In this document: piece after piece, positions 1 to 8,333 of the stretch | How positions within the stretch are numbered: the stretch's first letter is position 1 | Layout: each line of letters opens with the position of its first letter | Assembly (NCBI GenBank): GCA_017471085.1 | Contig: JAFUWW010000028.1 | Span: forward strand, 1-23,619 | Origin: Bacteroidales bacterium | Lineage (GTDB): Bacteria > Bacteroidota > Bacteroidia > Bacteroidales > UBA932 | Direction: 5' to 3' | DNA length: 23,619 nucleotides | Translations under genes and position numbers: made by a program | Notes under the pieces: model-generated | The model's database searches: none | Told to the model about the DNA's origin: nothing | What the model saw: the letters and a program-made list of their open reading frames with translations, nothing else

Positions 1-115
1 CGGCTATCCCGTTTGAAAGTGATTCTCAGGCGGCCAAAAGTGGTCCCATTTTGCTTCCACCAGCTCTCCCGAATCACGAAGGAGACGGTCACGTTGTCCA
101 ATGCATTCATAATCA

Positions 116-172
116 GCGCATTTACGGTTAAACATTTTGTACAACATTTGTACAACACTGGCCGTAAAGCGC
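116..172. repeat. Inverted repeat enclosing two tandem palindromes
   Basis: Arms GCGC(A)TTTACGG at 116-127 and CCGTAAAGCGC at 162-172 are inverted copies differing by one inserted base. They enclose a 34-base AT-rich core with two copies of the self-complementary octamer TTGTACAA, at 137-144 and 148-155, whose starts are 11 bases apart (about one helical turn). No gene is visible in 1-207. The layout suits a protein-binding or recombination site close to the tRNA gene, but the function is unknown. Confidence 0.5.
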
Positions 173-207
173 CCTCAGAAAGCGATGACTTTTGCCCTAA
201 ACAAACG

Positions 208-238
208 AAAAAGTCTCTAAGTTTTGTTGCTTAGAGAC
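208..238 (-). terminator. Intrinsic terminator downstream of tRNA-Ala
   Basis: Read on the minus strand, a perfect 9-bp stem (CTTAGAGAC arms complementary at 230-238 and 213-221, 8-base loop) is followed at once by TTTTT (212-208). It lies 36 bases past the 3' end of the tRNA and has the right orientation to end that transcript. Confidence 0.8.
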
Positions 239-273
239 CTTGTAAAGTGTTGATAATCAAGCGATTAACCTTG

Positions 274-346
274 TGGAGCATAGGAGAATCGAACTCCTGA
301 CCTTTTGAATGCCATTCAAACGCTCTACCAACTGAGCTAATACCCC
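274..346 (-). tRNA. tRNA-Ala, anticodon GGC
   Basis: The minus strand folds into a complete 73-nt cloverleaf: a 7-bp acceptor stem (GGGGTAT/ATGCTCC), D arm GCTC/GAGC, anticodon stem TTTGA/TCAAA with loop ATGGCAT, a 5-base variable loop, and T arm AGGAG/CTCCT with loop TTCGAAT. The anticodon is GGC, which reads GCC alanine codons. The third acceptor pair is G3-U70, the main identity element for alanyl-tRNA synthetase, which independently supports the assignment. The discriminator base is A, and the 3' CCA is not encoded, so it must be added after transcription. The gene has its own promoter upstream and an intrinsic terminator downstream, so it looks like a single-gene unit. Confidence 0.97.
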
Positions 347-364
347 GTTTCCCGTTTGGGATTA

Positions 365-395
365 CAAAGGTACAACCTTTTTTCGAATAAGCAAA
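365..395 (-). promoter_or_regulatory. Bacteroidota-type promoter for tRNA-Ala
   Basis: On the minus strand, TTTG (395-392) is followed after 19 bases by TACCTTTG (372-365), an exact match to the Bacteroidota consensus TTTG-N19-21-TAnnTTTG. The expected start of transcription is about 10 bases before the mature 5' end of the tRNA at 346. Confidence 0.8.
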
Positions 396-412
396 GTTTT
401 TTGCAACTTTTT

Positions 413-1555
413 TCAAATTCTTTCCAGCAACCGGGGAAAACCGGACAGGGCATTGCGGTTGAGGAAGAGGTAGGTCGTGTTCAGGACCATATAGTCCCGG
501 GACATGTACCAGGTCCCCTCGTACGGGCCGCTGTTGCCCCAGGAGTTCTTTACCAGGTAATAGGGCTTACCCTTTTCATCTACGGCTTTTCCGTAGATGA
601 GCATCACGTGGTCATACGTGAATTCCCAGCTGTCCCACTGCTCCTGCCGCATTTCCTGGGTGGGGACCACGCCCTCAGGCAAGAAGGCCACGCCTTCCTT
701 GCGGAGGAAATCCCCGGAAACATCGCCGCCCCAGGCCACCGTATACCCTGCATCCAACGCAGCATCCAGCACATCCATCAACTGGCCGACAGGAATATTG
801 AAACTGGGCTTCAACCGCCATTTATAGGGGGCTTCAATCACGAACCATTCTCCGAAAGGATGGTGCGTATAACTGGTCAGGCTCACGTAGTCATCCAGAT
901 TGAGCCCGAGGCTTTCCGCAAAAGAGAGCGGCGTATAGGTCTTCCCCTCGTAAACGAAAGACTCCGGACAAGTCCCTACATAGCGGTCGATCAAAGCCTG
1001 CACGCTGTCCTTCCAGTGCAGCATCGGCGCCTTGTTCCTCAGCGGTGCCTGCTCCTCGGTGGTAAACCGGTTTAGTTCCGGCTTGCCTTCGCTCCAGACA
1101 ATGCTGCTTACCAGGCGCTCCAGCTCCGGGAAAAACACCTTGAAGTTGGCCAGGGAATCCCCCGTGAGGGATCCCGGCGCCGGCATGGCCTCTTCCGGGC
1201 AGATGCCGTGGCGGCGGATCACCTCCAGCACATCGTCGCAGGAACCGCCTTCCGAGATCTGGCTGTAGCCGTGCATCCGCACATAGTGCGCGGCATTGTC
1301 CATATAGTCCTTGTTCACCACGAACATCTCGCACAGGTCGTACGTCTTGCCCGTTTTACGGAGGATTTCGCTCTCGAAATACCCCAGCGTGGCAAAATCC
1401 CAGCAAGTGCCGCTGCGATACTGGTTCTTCACACTTGTAACCGGAATCTCCCTGACCGTACGGAAGGACTGAGGAGCCTGGGCCGATACCGGGGCGGAGG
1501 GCAGAATAAGGGCGGCCAGCGCAGCCGCGACGAATCCAACTGGAGCGTTCTTCAT
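413..1555 (-). CDS. Secreted C1-family (papain-like, bleomycin hydrolase/PepC-type) cysteine peptidase
   Basis: This is a 380-residue papain-fold peptidase. Residues 1-25 form a typical Sec signal peptide: a short basic start, an Ala/Leu-rich core and a likely cleavage near Ala25-Gln26. The mature enzyme should therefore act in the periplasm or outside the cell. The catalytic set is visible: oxyanion Gln45 and Cys51 at the usual six-residue spacing (Q-YRSGT-C-W), His316 in YDHVMLIYG and Asn337 in KNSWG. The match is best to the C1B (aminopeptidase C/bleomycin hydrolase) branch, although it is shorter than cytosolic PepC. An in-frame ATG at 1606 would add 17 residues, but it lies in the promoter; the start at 1555 gives a clean signal peptide and follows the -7 box. 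It is a single-gene transcript divergent from the flavin-reductase operon. Substrate is unknown. Confidence 0.88.
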   Translation of the reverse strand: MKNAPVGFVAAALAALILPSAPVSAQAPQSFRTVREIPVTSVKNQYRSGTCWDFATLGYFESEILRKTGKTYDLCEMFVVNKDYMDNAAHYVRMHGYSQISEGGSCDDVLEVIRRHGICPEEAMPAPGSLTGDSLANFKVFFPELERLVSSIVWSEGKPELNRFTTEEQAPLRNKAPMLHWKDSVQALIDRYVGTCPESFVYEGKTYTPLSFAESLGLNLDDYVSLTSYTHHPFGEWFVIEAPYKWRLKPSFNIPVGQLMDVLDAALDAGYTVAWGGDVSGDFLRKEGVAFLPEGVVPTQEMRQEQWDSWEFTYDHVMLIYGKAVDEKGKPYYLVKNSWGNSGPYEGTWYMSRDYMVLNTTYLFLNRNALSGFPRLLERI

Positions 1556-1575
1556 AAACCATGTGATTAGTGCCA

Positions 1576-1607
1576 TAAAGGTACAAAACTTTTCCTCCAC
1601 GGCCAAA
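1576..1607 (-). promoter_or_regulatory. Promoter of the secreted peptidase gene
   Basis: On the minus strand, TTTG (1607-1604), 20 bases, then TACCTTTA (1583-1576). This fits the Bacteroidota consensus except for the last base of the -7 box. Its position rules out translation starts upstream of about 1570 and supports the ATG at 1555. Confidence 0.65.
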
Positions 1608-1630
1608 AAGAGATTCTCAAAGAAAAAACG

Positions 1631-1638
1631 TATATTTG
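1631..1638 (+). promoter_or_regulatory. -7 box of the flavin reductase-suhB-metH operon
   Basis: TATATTTG matches TAnnTTTG. I see no good TTTG 19-21 bases upstream, so only half of the promoter is supported. The box ends six bases before the ATG at 1645, so the 5' leader would be only a few bases long. It drives the five-gene operon that ends with metF. Confidence 0.55.
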
Positions 1639-1644
1639 TAAATT

Positions 1645-2223
1645 ATGAGCAAACTTGTAGTAATCGACGCCTGCATCCGGCAGCAGGACTCCCGGACCCT
1701 CCGAATCGCGACGCCCGTCATCGAGGCGCTGCGGCAAAGATACGAAACCACCATCTTCCATCTGACAGACATGCCGATGGAGCCGCTTACCCCCAGGACC
1801 TACGCGGAGAGAGCGGCGGGGATCATCCCTGGATGGGCCCTGGAAGCCGCCAAAACCGTGGCCGGGGCCGACCGCATCCTGATTGCCGCTCCCTTCTGGG
1901 ACATGAGCTTCCCCGCCGCCCTGAAAACCTTCATCGAGCATATCTCCCTGTTCGATGTCACCTTCACGGACAACGGTCATTCCTGCGTCGGCCTGTGCAA
2001 GTGCGAAAAAGTGATGTACATCACCACGCGGGGGATGAACATCCCCACCGGAGACCCGCGGGAGCAGGCTACCCCCTACCTCCACGCCCTCTCCACCCTC
2101 TGGGACCTGGGCACCATCCACACGGTGGCGGCCTGGAACATGGACTACTCCACCCCGGAAGAAATCGAAGAAAAGATAAAAAAGACCGTCCGCTTCGGCC
2201 TGAGACTGGCAGAAACATTCTAA
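1645..2223 (+). CDS. Flavodoxin-fold NAD(P)H:quinone/FMN oxidoreductase (AzoR/NQO-like)
   Basis: The 192-residue protein has the flavodoxin_2 fold: an N-terminal beta strand (KLVVIDAC, residues 3-10) leading into the flavin phosphate loop, and at 82-100 the segment APFWDMSFPAALKTFIEHI. That segment corresponds to the AzoR-family A-P-x-(Y/W)-(N/D)-x-x-x-P-x-x-LK pattern that contacts FMN and forms the dimer. The family moves two electrons from NAD(P)H through FMN to quinones, azo compounds or other acceptors in the cytoplasm. Length agrees with the family (about 190-210). It is the first gene of an operon and is followed after 3 bases by the inositol-phosphatase-family gene. Nothing in the sequence tells the physiological acceptor, so I leave out a symbol. 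Confidence 0.82.
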   Translation: MSKLVVIDACIRQQDSRTLRIATPVIEALRQRYETTIFHLTDMPMEPLTPRTYAERAAGIIPGWALEAAKTVAGADRILIAAPFWDMSFPAALKTFIEHISLFDVTFTDNGHSCVGLCKCEKVMYITTRGMNIPTGDPREQATPYLHALSTLWDLGTIHTVAAWNMDYSTPEEIEEKIKKTVRFGLRLAETF

Positions 2224-2226
2224 AAC

Positions 2227-3009
2227 ATGGAACTGGAACAGATTATCGATATCGTTAAGGAAGCATCGACCCTGATGGTGCGGGGCGGATTCCGGGTGAT
2301 GCAGAAAGAGTCCCGGGAGAACCTCGTCACGTCGTCGGACCTCGCCGTGCAGCACTTCCTGGTAGACAAACTGGAAAAACTGCTTCCCGGCAGCGGCTTC
2401 CTCTGCGAAGAGGAAGATTTCCGCGAACTCACGCATGAGTACATCTGGATCATCGACCCGATTGACGGCACCGCCAATTATGCCCGCGGCATTGCCGACT
2501 GCTGCATCAGCGTAGCGCTGGTCAGGGGCGGGCAGCTGTACATGGGCGTGGTCTACAGCCCCTGGCGGCAGGAGCTCTACTGTGCCGAAAAAGGGAAGGG
2601 AGCCTTCTGCAACGGCCATCCCATCCAGGTTTCCGGCAGGCCCTTCGAAGACGGTCTCTTCTGCACCGCCATGAGCACCTACCGGAAGGCCTATGCAAAA
2701 ACCTGTTCGGACATCATCTATGACATCTACATGCAGTGCAACGACACGCGCCGCTTCGGATCGGCCGCCGTGGAACTCTGCATGATGGCCGCCGGCATCA
2801 TCGAACTCTACTTCGAAATGCGCCTCCAGCCCTGGGACTATGCCGCCGCCACCCTCATCCTGCAGGAAGCGGGCGGCCACATCTGCAACTTCGAAGGCAG
2901 GATGCCGTCCCTCAACAAAGCGTCCTTCATCCTCGCCGCCAACAACCAGCAGAACTGCAGCCGGATGCTGGACATCGTCCACAAACACATGGAAGCCCTT
3001 CCCTACTGA
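2227..3009 (+). CDS. Inositol monophosphatase family protein (SuhB/CysQ-like sugar or nucleotide phosphatase)
   Basis: This 260-residue protein carries the full metal site of the IMPase superfamily: the acidic cluster CEEED at 60-64, DPIDGT at 77-82 within WIIDPIDGTANY, and PWDYAA at 202-207 near the C-terminus. These side chains hold the Mg2+ ions for phosphate-ester hydrolysis. Family members act on inositol-1-phosphate, fructose-1,6-bisphosphate, 3'-phosphoadenosine-5'-phosphate or histidinol phosphate. The motifs do not choose between these, so the substrate is open. The protein is soluble, with no signal peptide. It begins 3 bases after the flavin reductase stop and ends one base before the patatin start, so the three genes are almost certainly cotranscribed. 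Confidence 0.9.
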   Translation: MELEQIIDIVKEASTLMVRGGFRVMQKESRENLVTSSDLAVQHFLVDKLEKLLPGSGFLCEEEDFRELTHEYIWIIDPIDGTANYARGIADCCISVALVRGGQLYMGVVYSPWRQELYCAEKGKGAFCNGHPIQVSGRPFEDGLFCTAMSTYRKAYAKTCSDIIYDIYMQCNDTRRFGSAAVELCMMAAGIIELYFEMRLQPWDYAAATLILQEAGGHICNFEGRMPSLNKASFILAANNQQNCSRMLDIVHKHMEALPY

Positions 3010-3010
3010 T

Positions 3011-4018
3011 ATGAGCAAAAACGTCGCACTCGCCCTCGCCAGCGGCGGCCCCCGCGGGTTCGCCTACATCGGCGCCATAGAAGAACTCCTCGGACGAGGA
3101 TACTCCATCACCTCCATCTCCGGAGCGTCGGCCGGCGCCCTGATCGGCGGCATCTATGCTGCCGGCGGCATGCAGGCCTTCAAGGAATGGCTCTTCGGCC
3201 TGGATCCCGTCAAAGTGGTCACGCTCATGGATTTCTCCGTGAGCAAAAACTACCTGGTCAAAGGAGACCGGGTCATTGACGCCATCAGACAGCGCGTGCC
3301 CGACGTGAACATCGAAGACCTGCCCATCCCCTTCACCGCCGTGGCGACGGACATTTATACCGGCGAGGAAGTGATCTTCCGCCGCGGTCCCCTGTTCCAG
3401 GCCATCCGCGCCTCCATCTCCATCCCCTCCATGTTCCGCCCGGTAAAATGGGAAGGACGCACCCTGGTAGATGGTGGCATGGCCAACACCTTCCCGCTGA
3501 ACCGCGTGGAAAGGACCCCCGGTGACATCCTCGTAGGCTTCAATGTGAACCGTATCGATGCCGATGAAATCAGCAGCTACCTGCACAGCAAGGCCGCCTT
3601 CCTGGAGAACGAGAGCGCCATCCGGGAAGAAGCCCGGACCCTCCTGAAAGACACCCTCCGCCACGAGCGGGGCGAGTTCCTCCAGAAAGCCCGGGAAGCC
3701 GGCGAGAAAGGCACCCGGCTCATCAGGGAACGCTGGGAGACCGGGAAGCAGGAACGTCAGCTGATGGCCGACAGCAAAGAAAACCGCATTCCCCTCGGTG
3801 CCGACGACAACTACGTAAGCATCCTCCAGCGCAGTTTCGGCATCATGAACCATACCATCGCCCGCATGGGCATCGAACTGTGCCCGCCGGACGTGCTCGC
3901 CGAACTCCCCTTCGACTCCTACCACGGCGTATACGGCTATTCCCACGCCCCGGAAATCGTGGAACGCGGCCGTGCCCTGATGGCGGAAGCCCTTGACAAA
4001 TACGAAAACGGACAATAA
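3011..4018 (+). CDS. Patatin-like phospholipase/esterase (RssA/NTE-type)
   Basis: A 335-residue protein with a patatin catalytic domain in the first ~200 residues. The oxyanion loop is SGGPRGFAYIGA (11-22), the nucleophile elbow is G-A-S40-A-G, and the dyad Asp is Asp154 in VDGGMANTFPL. Patatins are Ser-Asp acyl hydrolases acting on phospholipids or other lipid esters. The C-terminal ~130 residues are charged and helical (several Lys/Glu/Arg-rich stretches) and end in a segment I do not recognise. No signal peptide is visible, so it is probably cytoplasmic or peripherally bound to the inner membrane. The start at 3011 is chosen because it follows the upstream stop by one base and begins right at the family's first strand. 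The next gene, metH, starts 2 bases after its stop. Confidence 0.9.
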   Translation: MSKNVALALASGGPRGFAYIGAIEELLGRGYSITSISGASAGALIGGIYAAGGMQAFKEWLFGLDPVKVVTLMDFSVSKNYLVKGDRVIDAIRQRVPDVNIEDLPIPFTAVATDIYTGEEVIFRRGPLFQAIRASISIPSMFRPVKWEGRTLVDGGMANTFPLNRVERTPGDILVGFNVNRIDADEISSYLHSKAAFLENESAIREEARTLLKDTLRHERGEFLQKAREAGEKGTRLIRERWETGKQERQLMADSKENRIPLGADDNYVSILQRSFGIMNHTIARMGIELCPPDVLAELPFDSYHGVYGYSHAPEIVERGRALMAEALDKYENGQ

Positions 4019-4020
4019 CA

Positions 4021-7000
4021 ATGGACCTGAAGGCCAAAGTACTCATCCTGGACGGCGCCATGGGAACCCAGATCCAGCGCCGAGCCCTGACGGAAGACGA
4101 TTTCCGCCGGGGACTTCCGCTGAGCCCGGAGGCCGGCCTCAAAGGCAACAACGACTGCCTGAACCTCACCCGCCCGGATGTCATCCTGGACATCCACCGC
4201 GCCTACATCCAGGCCGGGGCCGATATCATCGAAAGCAACACTTTCAGCGCCAACCGCATCTCCCAGAAAGAATACTCACTGGAGCAGCTGGCCGGGAAAA
4301 TGGCCCTGGAAGGCGCCCGGCTGGCCAGGAAAGCGGCCGATGAAGCCCCGCGGAAAGTGTGGGTGGCAGGCAGCATCGGCCCCACTTCCAAATCCCTCAC
4401 CCTGGCGCCGGACATCTCCAAACCCAGCTGGCGCCCCTACAGCTTCGACGAAATGGCCGATGCCTGCCGGGAGCAGGTGCAGGCCCTCCTGGAAGGCGGT
4501 GCAGACCTGCTGCTTATCGAGACTGCCTTCGACGCCCTGAATACAAAAGCCGCCCTGTACGCAGTCCAGCAAGTGAAACCCGGATTCCCCGTGATGGTTT
4601 CCGTGTCTGTCAGCGACAGAAGCGGACGCACCCTTACCGGACAGACCCTGGAAGCCTTCTTCACCTCCGTAAAGCACTACCCGCTCACAGCCTTCGGCAT
4701 CAACTGTTCGCTGGGGGCCGCGGAACTCCTTCCCCTGGTGAAGGAAATCGCCTCTTTCACGGACATTCCCGTCCTCTGCTACCCCAATGCCGGCCTGCCC
4801 AACGAACTGGGCGGATACGACCAGACCCCGGAGCAGATGGCCCTGGAAGTGGGCCGGATGGACGGTCTGGTGAACATCATCGGCGGCTGCTGCGGAACGG
4901 GGCCGGAGCACATCAAGGCCTATCCCCTCCTCCATCCCCTGCCTCCCAAGGAAAAGCAGAAACGCCTCACCGTCAGCGGTCTGGAAGCCTGGACGATTGA
5001 CACCCGGAAGCGTAATTTCACCCTCATCGGCGAACGCACAAACGTAGCCGGGTCCCGAAAATTCGCCCGGCTCATCGCCGCCGGCCATTACGATGAAGCC
5101 CTGCAGGTAGCGGCCGACCAGATAGAAGGCGGCGCCGGCATCATCGACATCAACATGGACGATGCCATGCTGGACGGGCCCAAGGAGATGCAGACCTTCG
5201 TCCGCACCCTCCAGAACGACCCTGCCGTCGCCCGGGCCGCCCTCATGATCGACTCCTCCCACTGGGAATGCATCCTGGCGGGCCTCAAGAACGCCCAGGG
5301 CAAATGCATCGTCAATTCCATCAGCCTGAAAGACGGGGAGAAGGCCTTCCTGGAGAAAGCCGCCGAAATCCACCGCCTGGGCGCCGCCATGGTCGTGATG
5401 GCCTTCGACGAGCAGGGGCAGGCCACCACCTATCAGCGGAAAATCGAAATCTGCCGGAGGGCCTATGCGCTCCTTACCGGCATCGGCATCCCGCCGGAAG
5501 ACCTCATTTTCGACGTCAACGTCCTCTCCATCGGCACCGGCATCCCGGAACACGACCGCTACGGGGTGGATTTCATCGAAGCGGTGCGCTGGATCAAGGA
5601 AAATCTTCCTGGAGCCTACACTTCCGGCGGCATCTCCAACCTCTCCTTCGCCTTCCGCGGCAACAATCCCGTCCGCTCCGCCATGCATGCCGTCTTCCTC
5701 TATCACGCCATCCAGGCCGGCCTGGACATGGCCATCGTGAACCCCGGCATGCTTCAGCAGTACGATGACATCAGGGCCGACCTCCGTCAGGCAGTGGAAG
5801 ACGTCATCCTCTGCCGCGACGCCGGTGCCACCGAACGCCTGATCGCCCTTTCCCAGCAAGAGATGCAGCAGGCCGATGCCGCCACAGCGCCCCCCTCCGT
5901 GGAAGCACCGGCCCTTTCCCCCGAGGAAAGGCTGAAAGAAACCCTCATCGCCGGGAAAGGCGCCCGGCTGCAGGAAGACCTCCTGGAGGCGCTCGGAAAA
6001 CTGGGATCGGCCGTGCAGGTGATTGAAGGGCCGCTGATGGAAGGCATGGAAGAAGTGGGCAGACGCTTCGGCGAAGGCCGCATGTTCCTGCCGCAGGTGG
6101 TGAAATCGGCCAAGATCATGAAAGACGCCGTGGCTGTTCTGGAGCCCTATATGGCCGATGAAGAACGCAGTACGGACCGTCCCGTAGTGATCAATGCCAC
6201 CGTAAAGGGCGACGTGCACGACATCGGCAAAAACATTGCCGGCATCGTGCTGCGCTGCAATGGTTTCGAGGTCATCGACCTGGGCGTGATGGTGGACAAG
6301 GAGACCATCCTCTCCGAGGCCCGGAAGCACCATGCCGCCCTGATCGGGGTCAGCGGCCTGATCACCCCCTCGCTGTTCCAGATGGAGGAACTCTGCCGGG
6401 AAATGAGCGCCCGCGGGCTGGACACGCCCCTTTTCGTAGGCGGCGCCACCACTTCCCCGCTCCATACCGCCGTCAAGCTGGCTCCACTGTATCCGCACGT
6501 GTTCCACGCCCCGGACGCTTCGGCCGGCGCCGTGATGGCCAAGCGCTGCCTGCAGGACCGCACCGCCTTCGAGGCCGAACAGCACGCCCGGCAGCAGCAG
6601 CTCCGTGCCCTGCACGAAGACCGCCCGGCAGCGCCCGCCAACCCGCAGCCTTTCCCGGAAAACAGTTATCTGGATGCCTGTCCGGCCGATCTTCCCCTCA
6701 CGGAGATCCCTGCAGAAGAACTGGTTCCCCTGTTTGACTGGGACCTCTTCCGCGCCGTCTGGGGGGTCAGGAAGCCTTCCCGCACCCTTACGGCGGAGGG
6801 CCGCGGCGTCCTGGAGCAGATGGTCCGGGAGGGCAGCCTCCGGATCCGCATCGCCGCCCGGTTCTTCGCCGCCCGGCGGAAGGGCGATTCCATCGACCTG
6901 GGACCTGTCTCCCTCCCCATGCTCCGTCAGGAAGAAGGCGTCTGCCGTTCCCTGGCCGATTATGTTCCGGAGCTTCGTACGGGACCTTTCGGCGTCTTCG

Positions 7001-7428
7001 CCATCAGTGTCCACGACCAGGGTCACCCGCAAGGATGCACCTGCGAAGCCTGCCGCAACCAATACGACAGCATGATGCGGCGCTCGGTCCGGGTTACCCT
7101 GGCCGAAGCCGCCTCCGCGTGGCTGGACCGCCGCCTCGCCGCCGAGACCGGCACCAAGATTACCAAACCTGCCGCCGGCTATGCCTCCTGCCCGGACCAC
7201 AGCCTCAAGCGGGACATCCTGTCTCTGTTGCCGGAAGGGCTGCAAATCACCCTTACAGACAGTTGCGCCATGATTCCGGACGCCTCCATCTGCGGATTCG
7301 TGGTCCTGCACCCGGAGGCCGCCTATCCCGACATCCGGCACATCTCCCCCGAACAGTACAACGCTTATGCACATGCCCGCGGGTTTTCGCCCGCACAGGC
7401 CCGCACGTTCCTTTCCCACCTGCTATGA
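4021..7428 (+). CDS. metH: Cobalamin-dependent methionine synthase
   Basis: MetH moves the methyl group of 5-methyl-THF through cobalamin to homocysteine. All modules are present in 1135 residues. The homocysteine domain (about 1-305) has [10 protein letters not shown] and the zinc ligands Cys229, Cys290 and Cys291 (GGCCGT). The pterin-binding domain (about 330-595) starts with [12 protein letters not shown]. The helical cap plus B12 domain (about 640-870) has DVHDIGKN, with the cobalt ligand His733 and the downstream GxSGL and GGATTS motifs. A C-terminal AdoMet reactivation domain (about 900-1135) is recognisable from AGYASCPDH and the LTDSCAMIP segment. The total is about 90 residues shorter than E. 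coli MetH, and the reactivation domain is divergent (Lys1049 in place of the AdoMet-binding Arg, extra CxCxxC at 1006-1011). The stop overlaps the metF start by 4 bases (ATGA), implying translational coupling. No cobalamin riboswitch precedes it. Confidence 0.96.
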   Translation: MDLKAKVLILDGAMGTQIQRRALTEDDFRRGLPLSPEAGLKGNNDCLNLTRPDVILDIHRAYIQAGADIIESNTFSANRISQKEYSLEQLAGKMALEGARLARKAADEAPRKVWVAGSIGPTSKSLTLAPDISKPSWRPYSFDEMADACREQVQALLEGGADLLLIETAFDALNTKAALYAVQQVKPGFPVMVSVSVSDRSGRTLTGQTLEAFFTSVKHYPLTAFGINCSLGAAELLPLVKEIASFTDIPVLCYPNAGLPNELGGYDQTPEQMALEVGRMDGLVNIIGGCCGTGPEHIKAYPLLHPLPPKEKQKRLTVSGLEAWTIDTRKRNFTLIGERTNVAGSRKFARLIAAGHYDEALQVAADQIEGGAGIIDINMDDAMLDGPKEMQTFVRTLQNDPAVARAALMIDSSHWECILAGLKNAQGKCIVNSISLKDGEKAFLEKAAEIHRLGAAMVVMAFDEQGQATTYQRKIEICRRAYALLTGIGIPPEDLIFDVNVLSIGTGIPEHDRYGVDFIEAVRWIKENLPGAYTSGGISNLSFAFRGNNPVRSAMHAVFLYHAIQAGLDMAIVNPGMLQQYDDIRADLRQAVEDVILCRDAGATERLIALSQQEMQQADAATAPPSVEAPALSPEERLKETLIAGKGARLQEDLLEALGKLGSAVQVIEGPLMEGMEEVGRRFGEGRMFLPQVVKSAKIMKDAVAVLEPYMADEERSTDRPVVINATVKGDVHDIGKNIAGIVLRCNGFEVIDLGVMVDKETILSEARKHHAALIGVSGLITPSLFQMEELCREMSARGLDTPLFVGGATTSPLHTAVKLAPLYPHVFHAPDASAGAVMAKRCLQDRTAFEAEQHARQQQLRALHEDRPAAPANPQPFPENSYLDACPADLPLTEIPAEELVPLFDWDLFRAVWGVRKPSRTLTAEGRGVLEQMVREGSLRIRIAARFFAARRKGDSIDLGPVSLPMLRQEEGVCRSLADYVPELRTGPFGVFAISVHDQGHPQGCTCEACRNQYDSMMRRSVRVTLAEAASAWLDRRLAAETGTKITKPAAGYASCPDHSLKRDILSLLPEGLQITLTDSCAMIPDASICGFVVLHPEAAYPDIRHISPEQYNAYAHARGFSPAQARTFLSHLL

Positions 7429-8333
7429 GAATCACCGAACTTTTCAAATCCGGCCGCCCCTTCCCTTCCCTGGAAATCGTCCCTCCCCTGGGCGGCATCA
7501 CCAAGGACGAACTGCTCAGCAGCATAGAACCGCTGATGGAATTCCAACCGCGCTATATCAACGTAACCACGCACCGGGACGAATTCCAGTACATCCGCAA
7601 GGCCGACGGCAGTTTCCTGCGCCAGGTGGTGAACAGCCGCGTGTCGCCGGTCGCCGTCTGCGCCAGCGTCCAGGCCCGCTACCAGGTGGAAGTGGTCCCG
7701 CACATCATCTGCGGAGGCCAGAGCAGGCACGACATAGACCGCCAGCTGATGGACTTCCGTTTCATGGGCATCGACAATGTCATGGCCCTCAGAGGGGATT
7801 CCCTCGCCGGTGAAAAGCGGTTCACGCCCACCCAGGACGGCTATTCCCACGCCAGCGAACTGGTGGCGGCCATCCGCGGGTTCGACCATTTCTGCATCGG
7901 CGTAGGGGCCTATCCCGAGAAGCACTTCGAAGCCGCCAACCTGGAAACCGACATTGCCTTCCTCAAGCAGAAGGTCGATGCCGGCGCCGACTACATCATC
8001 ACCCAGATGTTCTTCGACAACGACGTGTTCTTCCGCTTCGAGCAGCGCTGCCGGGCGGCCGGCATCACCGTTCCCATCATTCCGGGCCTGAAGCCGCTTA
8101 CCACCAAAAGGCAATTGCAGCTGCTTCCGGAGTCATTCTCCATCGATATCCCTGTCGCCCTCACGGAAGCCGTCGACCGGGCCGGAGACAATGCGGAAGA
8201 AGTCTGGCGTCTCGGCGTGGACTGGTGCATCGGTCAATGCAAAGGACTGCTGGCACGCGGGGTACCGGCAGTCCATTTCTATACCATGAGCAAATCCCGA
8301 AGCGTCGTGGAAGTGCTCCGAAGCTGTTTCTAG
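7425..8333 (+). CDS. metF: Methylenetetrahydrofolate reductase
   Basis: The 302-residue protein reduces 5,10-methylene-THF to 5-methyl-THF with FAD, giving the methyl donor for the adjacent MetH. It is a single TIM-barrel domain of typical bacterial length. Visible landmarks are the catalytic-Glu segment [10 protein letters not shown] (Glu17), the folate/FAD strand NVMALRGD, the FAD-contacting [11 protein letters not shown], and [14 protein letters not shown] barrel strands (here [10 protein letters not shown]). The form TTHRDEF after the second strand is what I associate with Bacteroidota MetF. The start at 7425 was chosen because its ATG overlaps the metH stop (ATGA) and the family's N-terminus begins there; the frame stays open further upstream but only inside metH. 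Its TAG stop shares a CTAG tetranucleotide with the stop of the convergent folD gene. Confidence 0.95.
   Translation: MRITELFKSGRPFPSLEIVPPLGGITKDELLSSIEPLMEFQPRYINVTTHRDEFQYIRKADGSFLRQVVNSRVSPVAVCASVQARYQVEVVPHIICGGQSRHDIDRQLMDFRFMGIDNVMALRGDSLAGEKRFTPTQDGYSHASELVAAIRGFDHFCIGVGAYPEKHFEAANLETDIAFLKQKVDAGADYIITQMFFDNDVFFRFEQRCRAAGITVPIIPGLKPLTTKRQLQLLPESFSIDIPVALTEAVDRAGDNAEEVWRLGVDWCIGQCKGLLARGVPAVHFYTMSKSRSVVEVLRSCF

Noticed and set aside
13..234. 73-codon plus-strand ORF at the left edge
   Set aside because: It runs through the inverted repeat and the terminator stem, has no domain I recognise and no upstream signals visible.
231..416. 61-codon minus-strand ORF
   Set aside because: Its central part is a translation of the tRNA-Ala gene itself, and its start lies inside the peptidase gene end.
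4019..4020. Cobalamin riboswitch in front of metH
   Set aside because: Only two bases separate metH from the upstream gene, and no B12-box-like sequence was seen at the operon start.
4276..7419. 1047-codon ORF antisense to metH
   Set aside because: GC-rich third positions leave long open antisense frames; the product is Gly/His/Val-rich and lacks any domain, while the sense strand encodes complete MetH.
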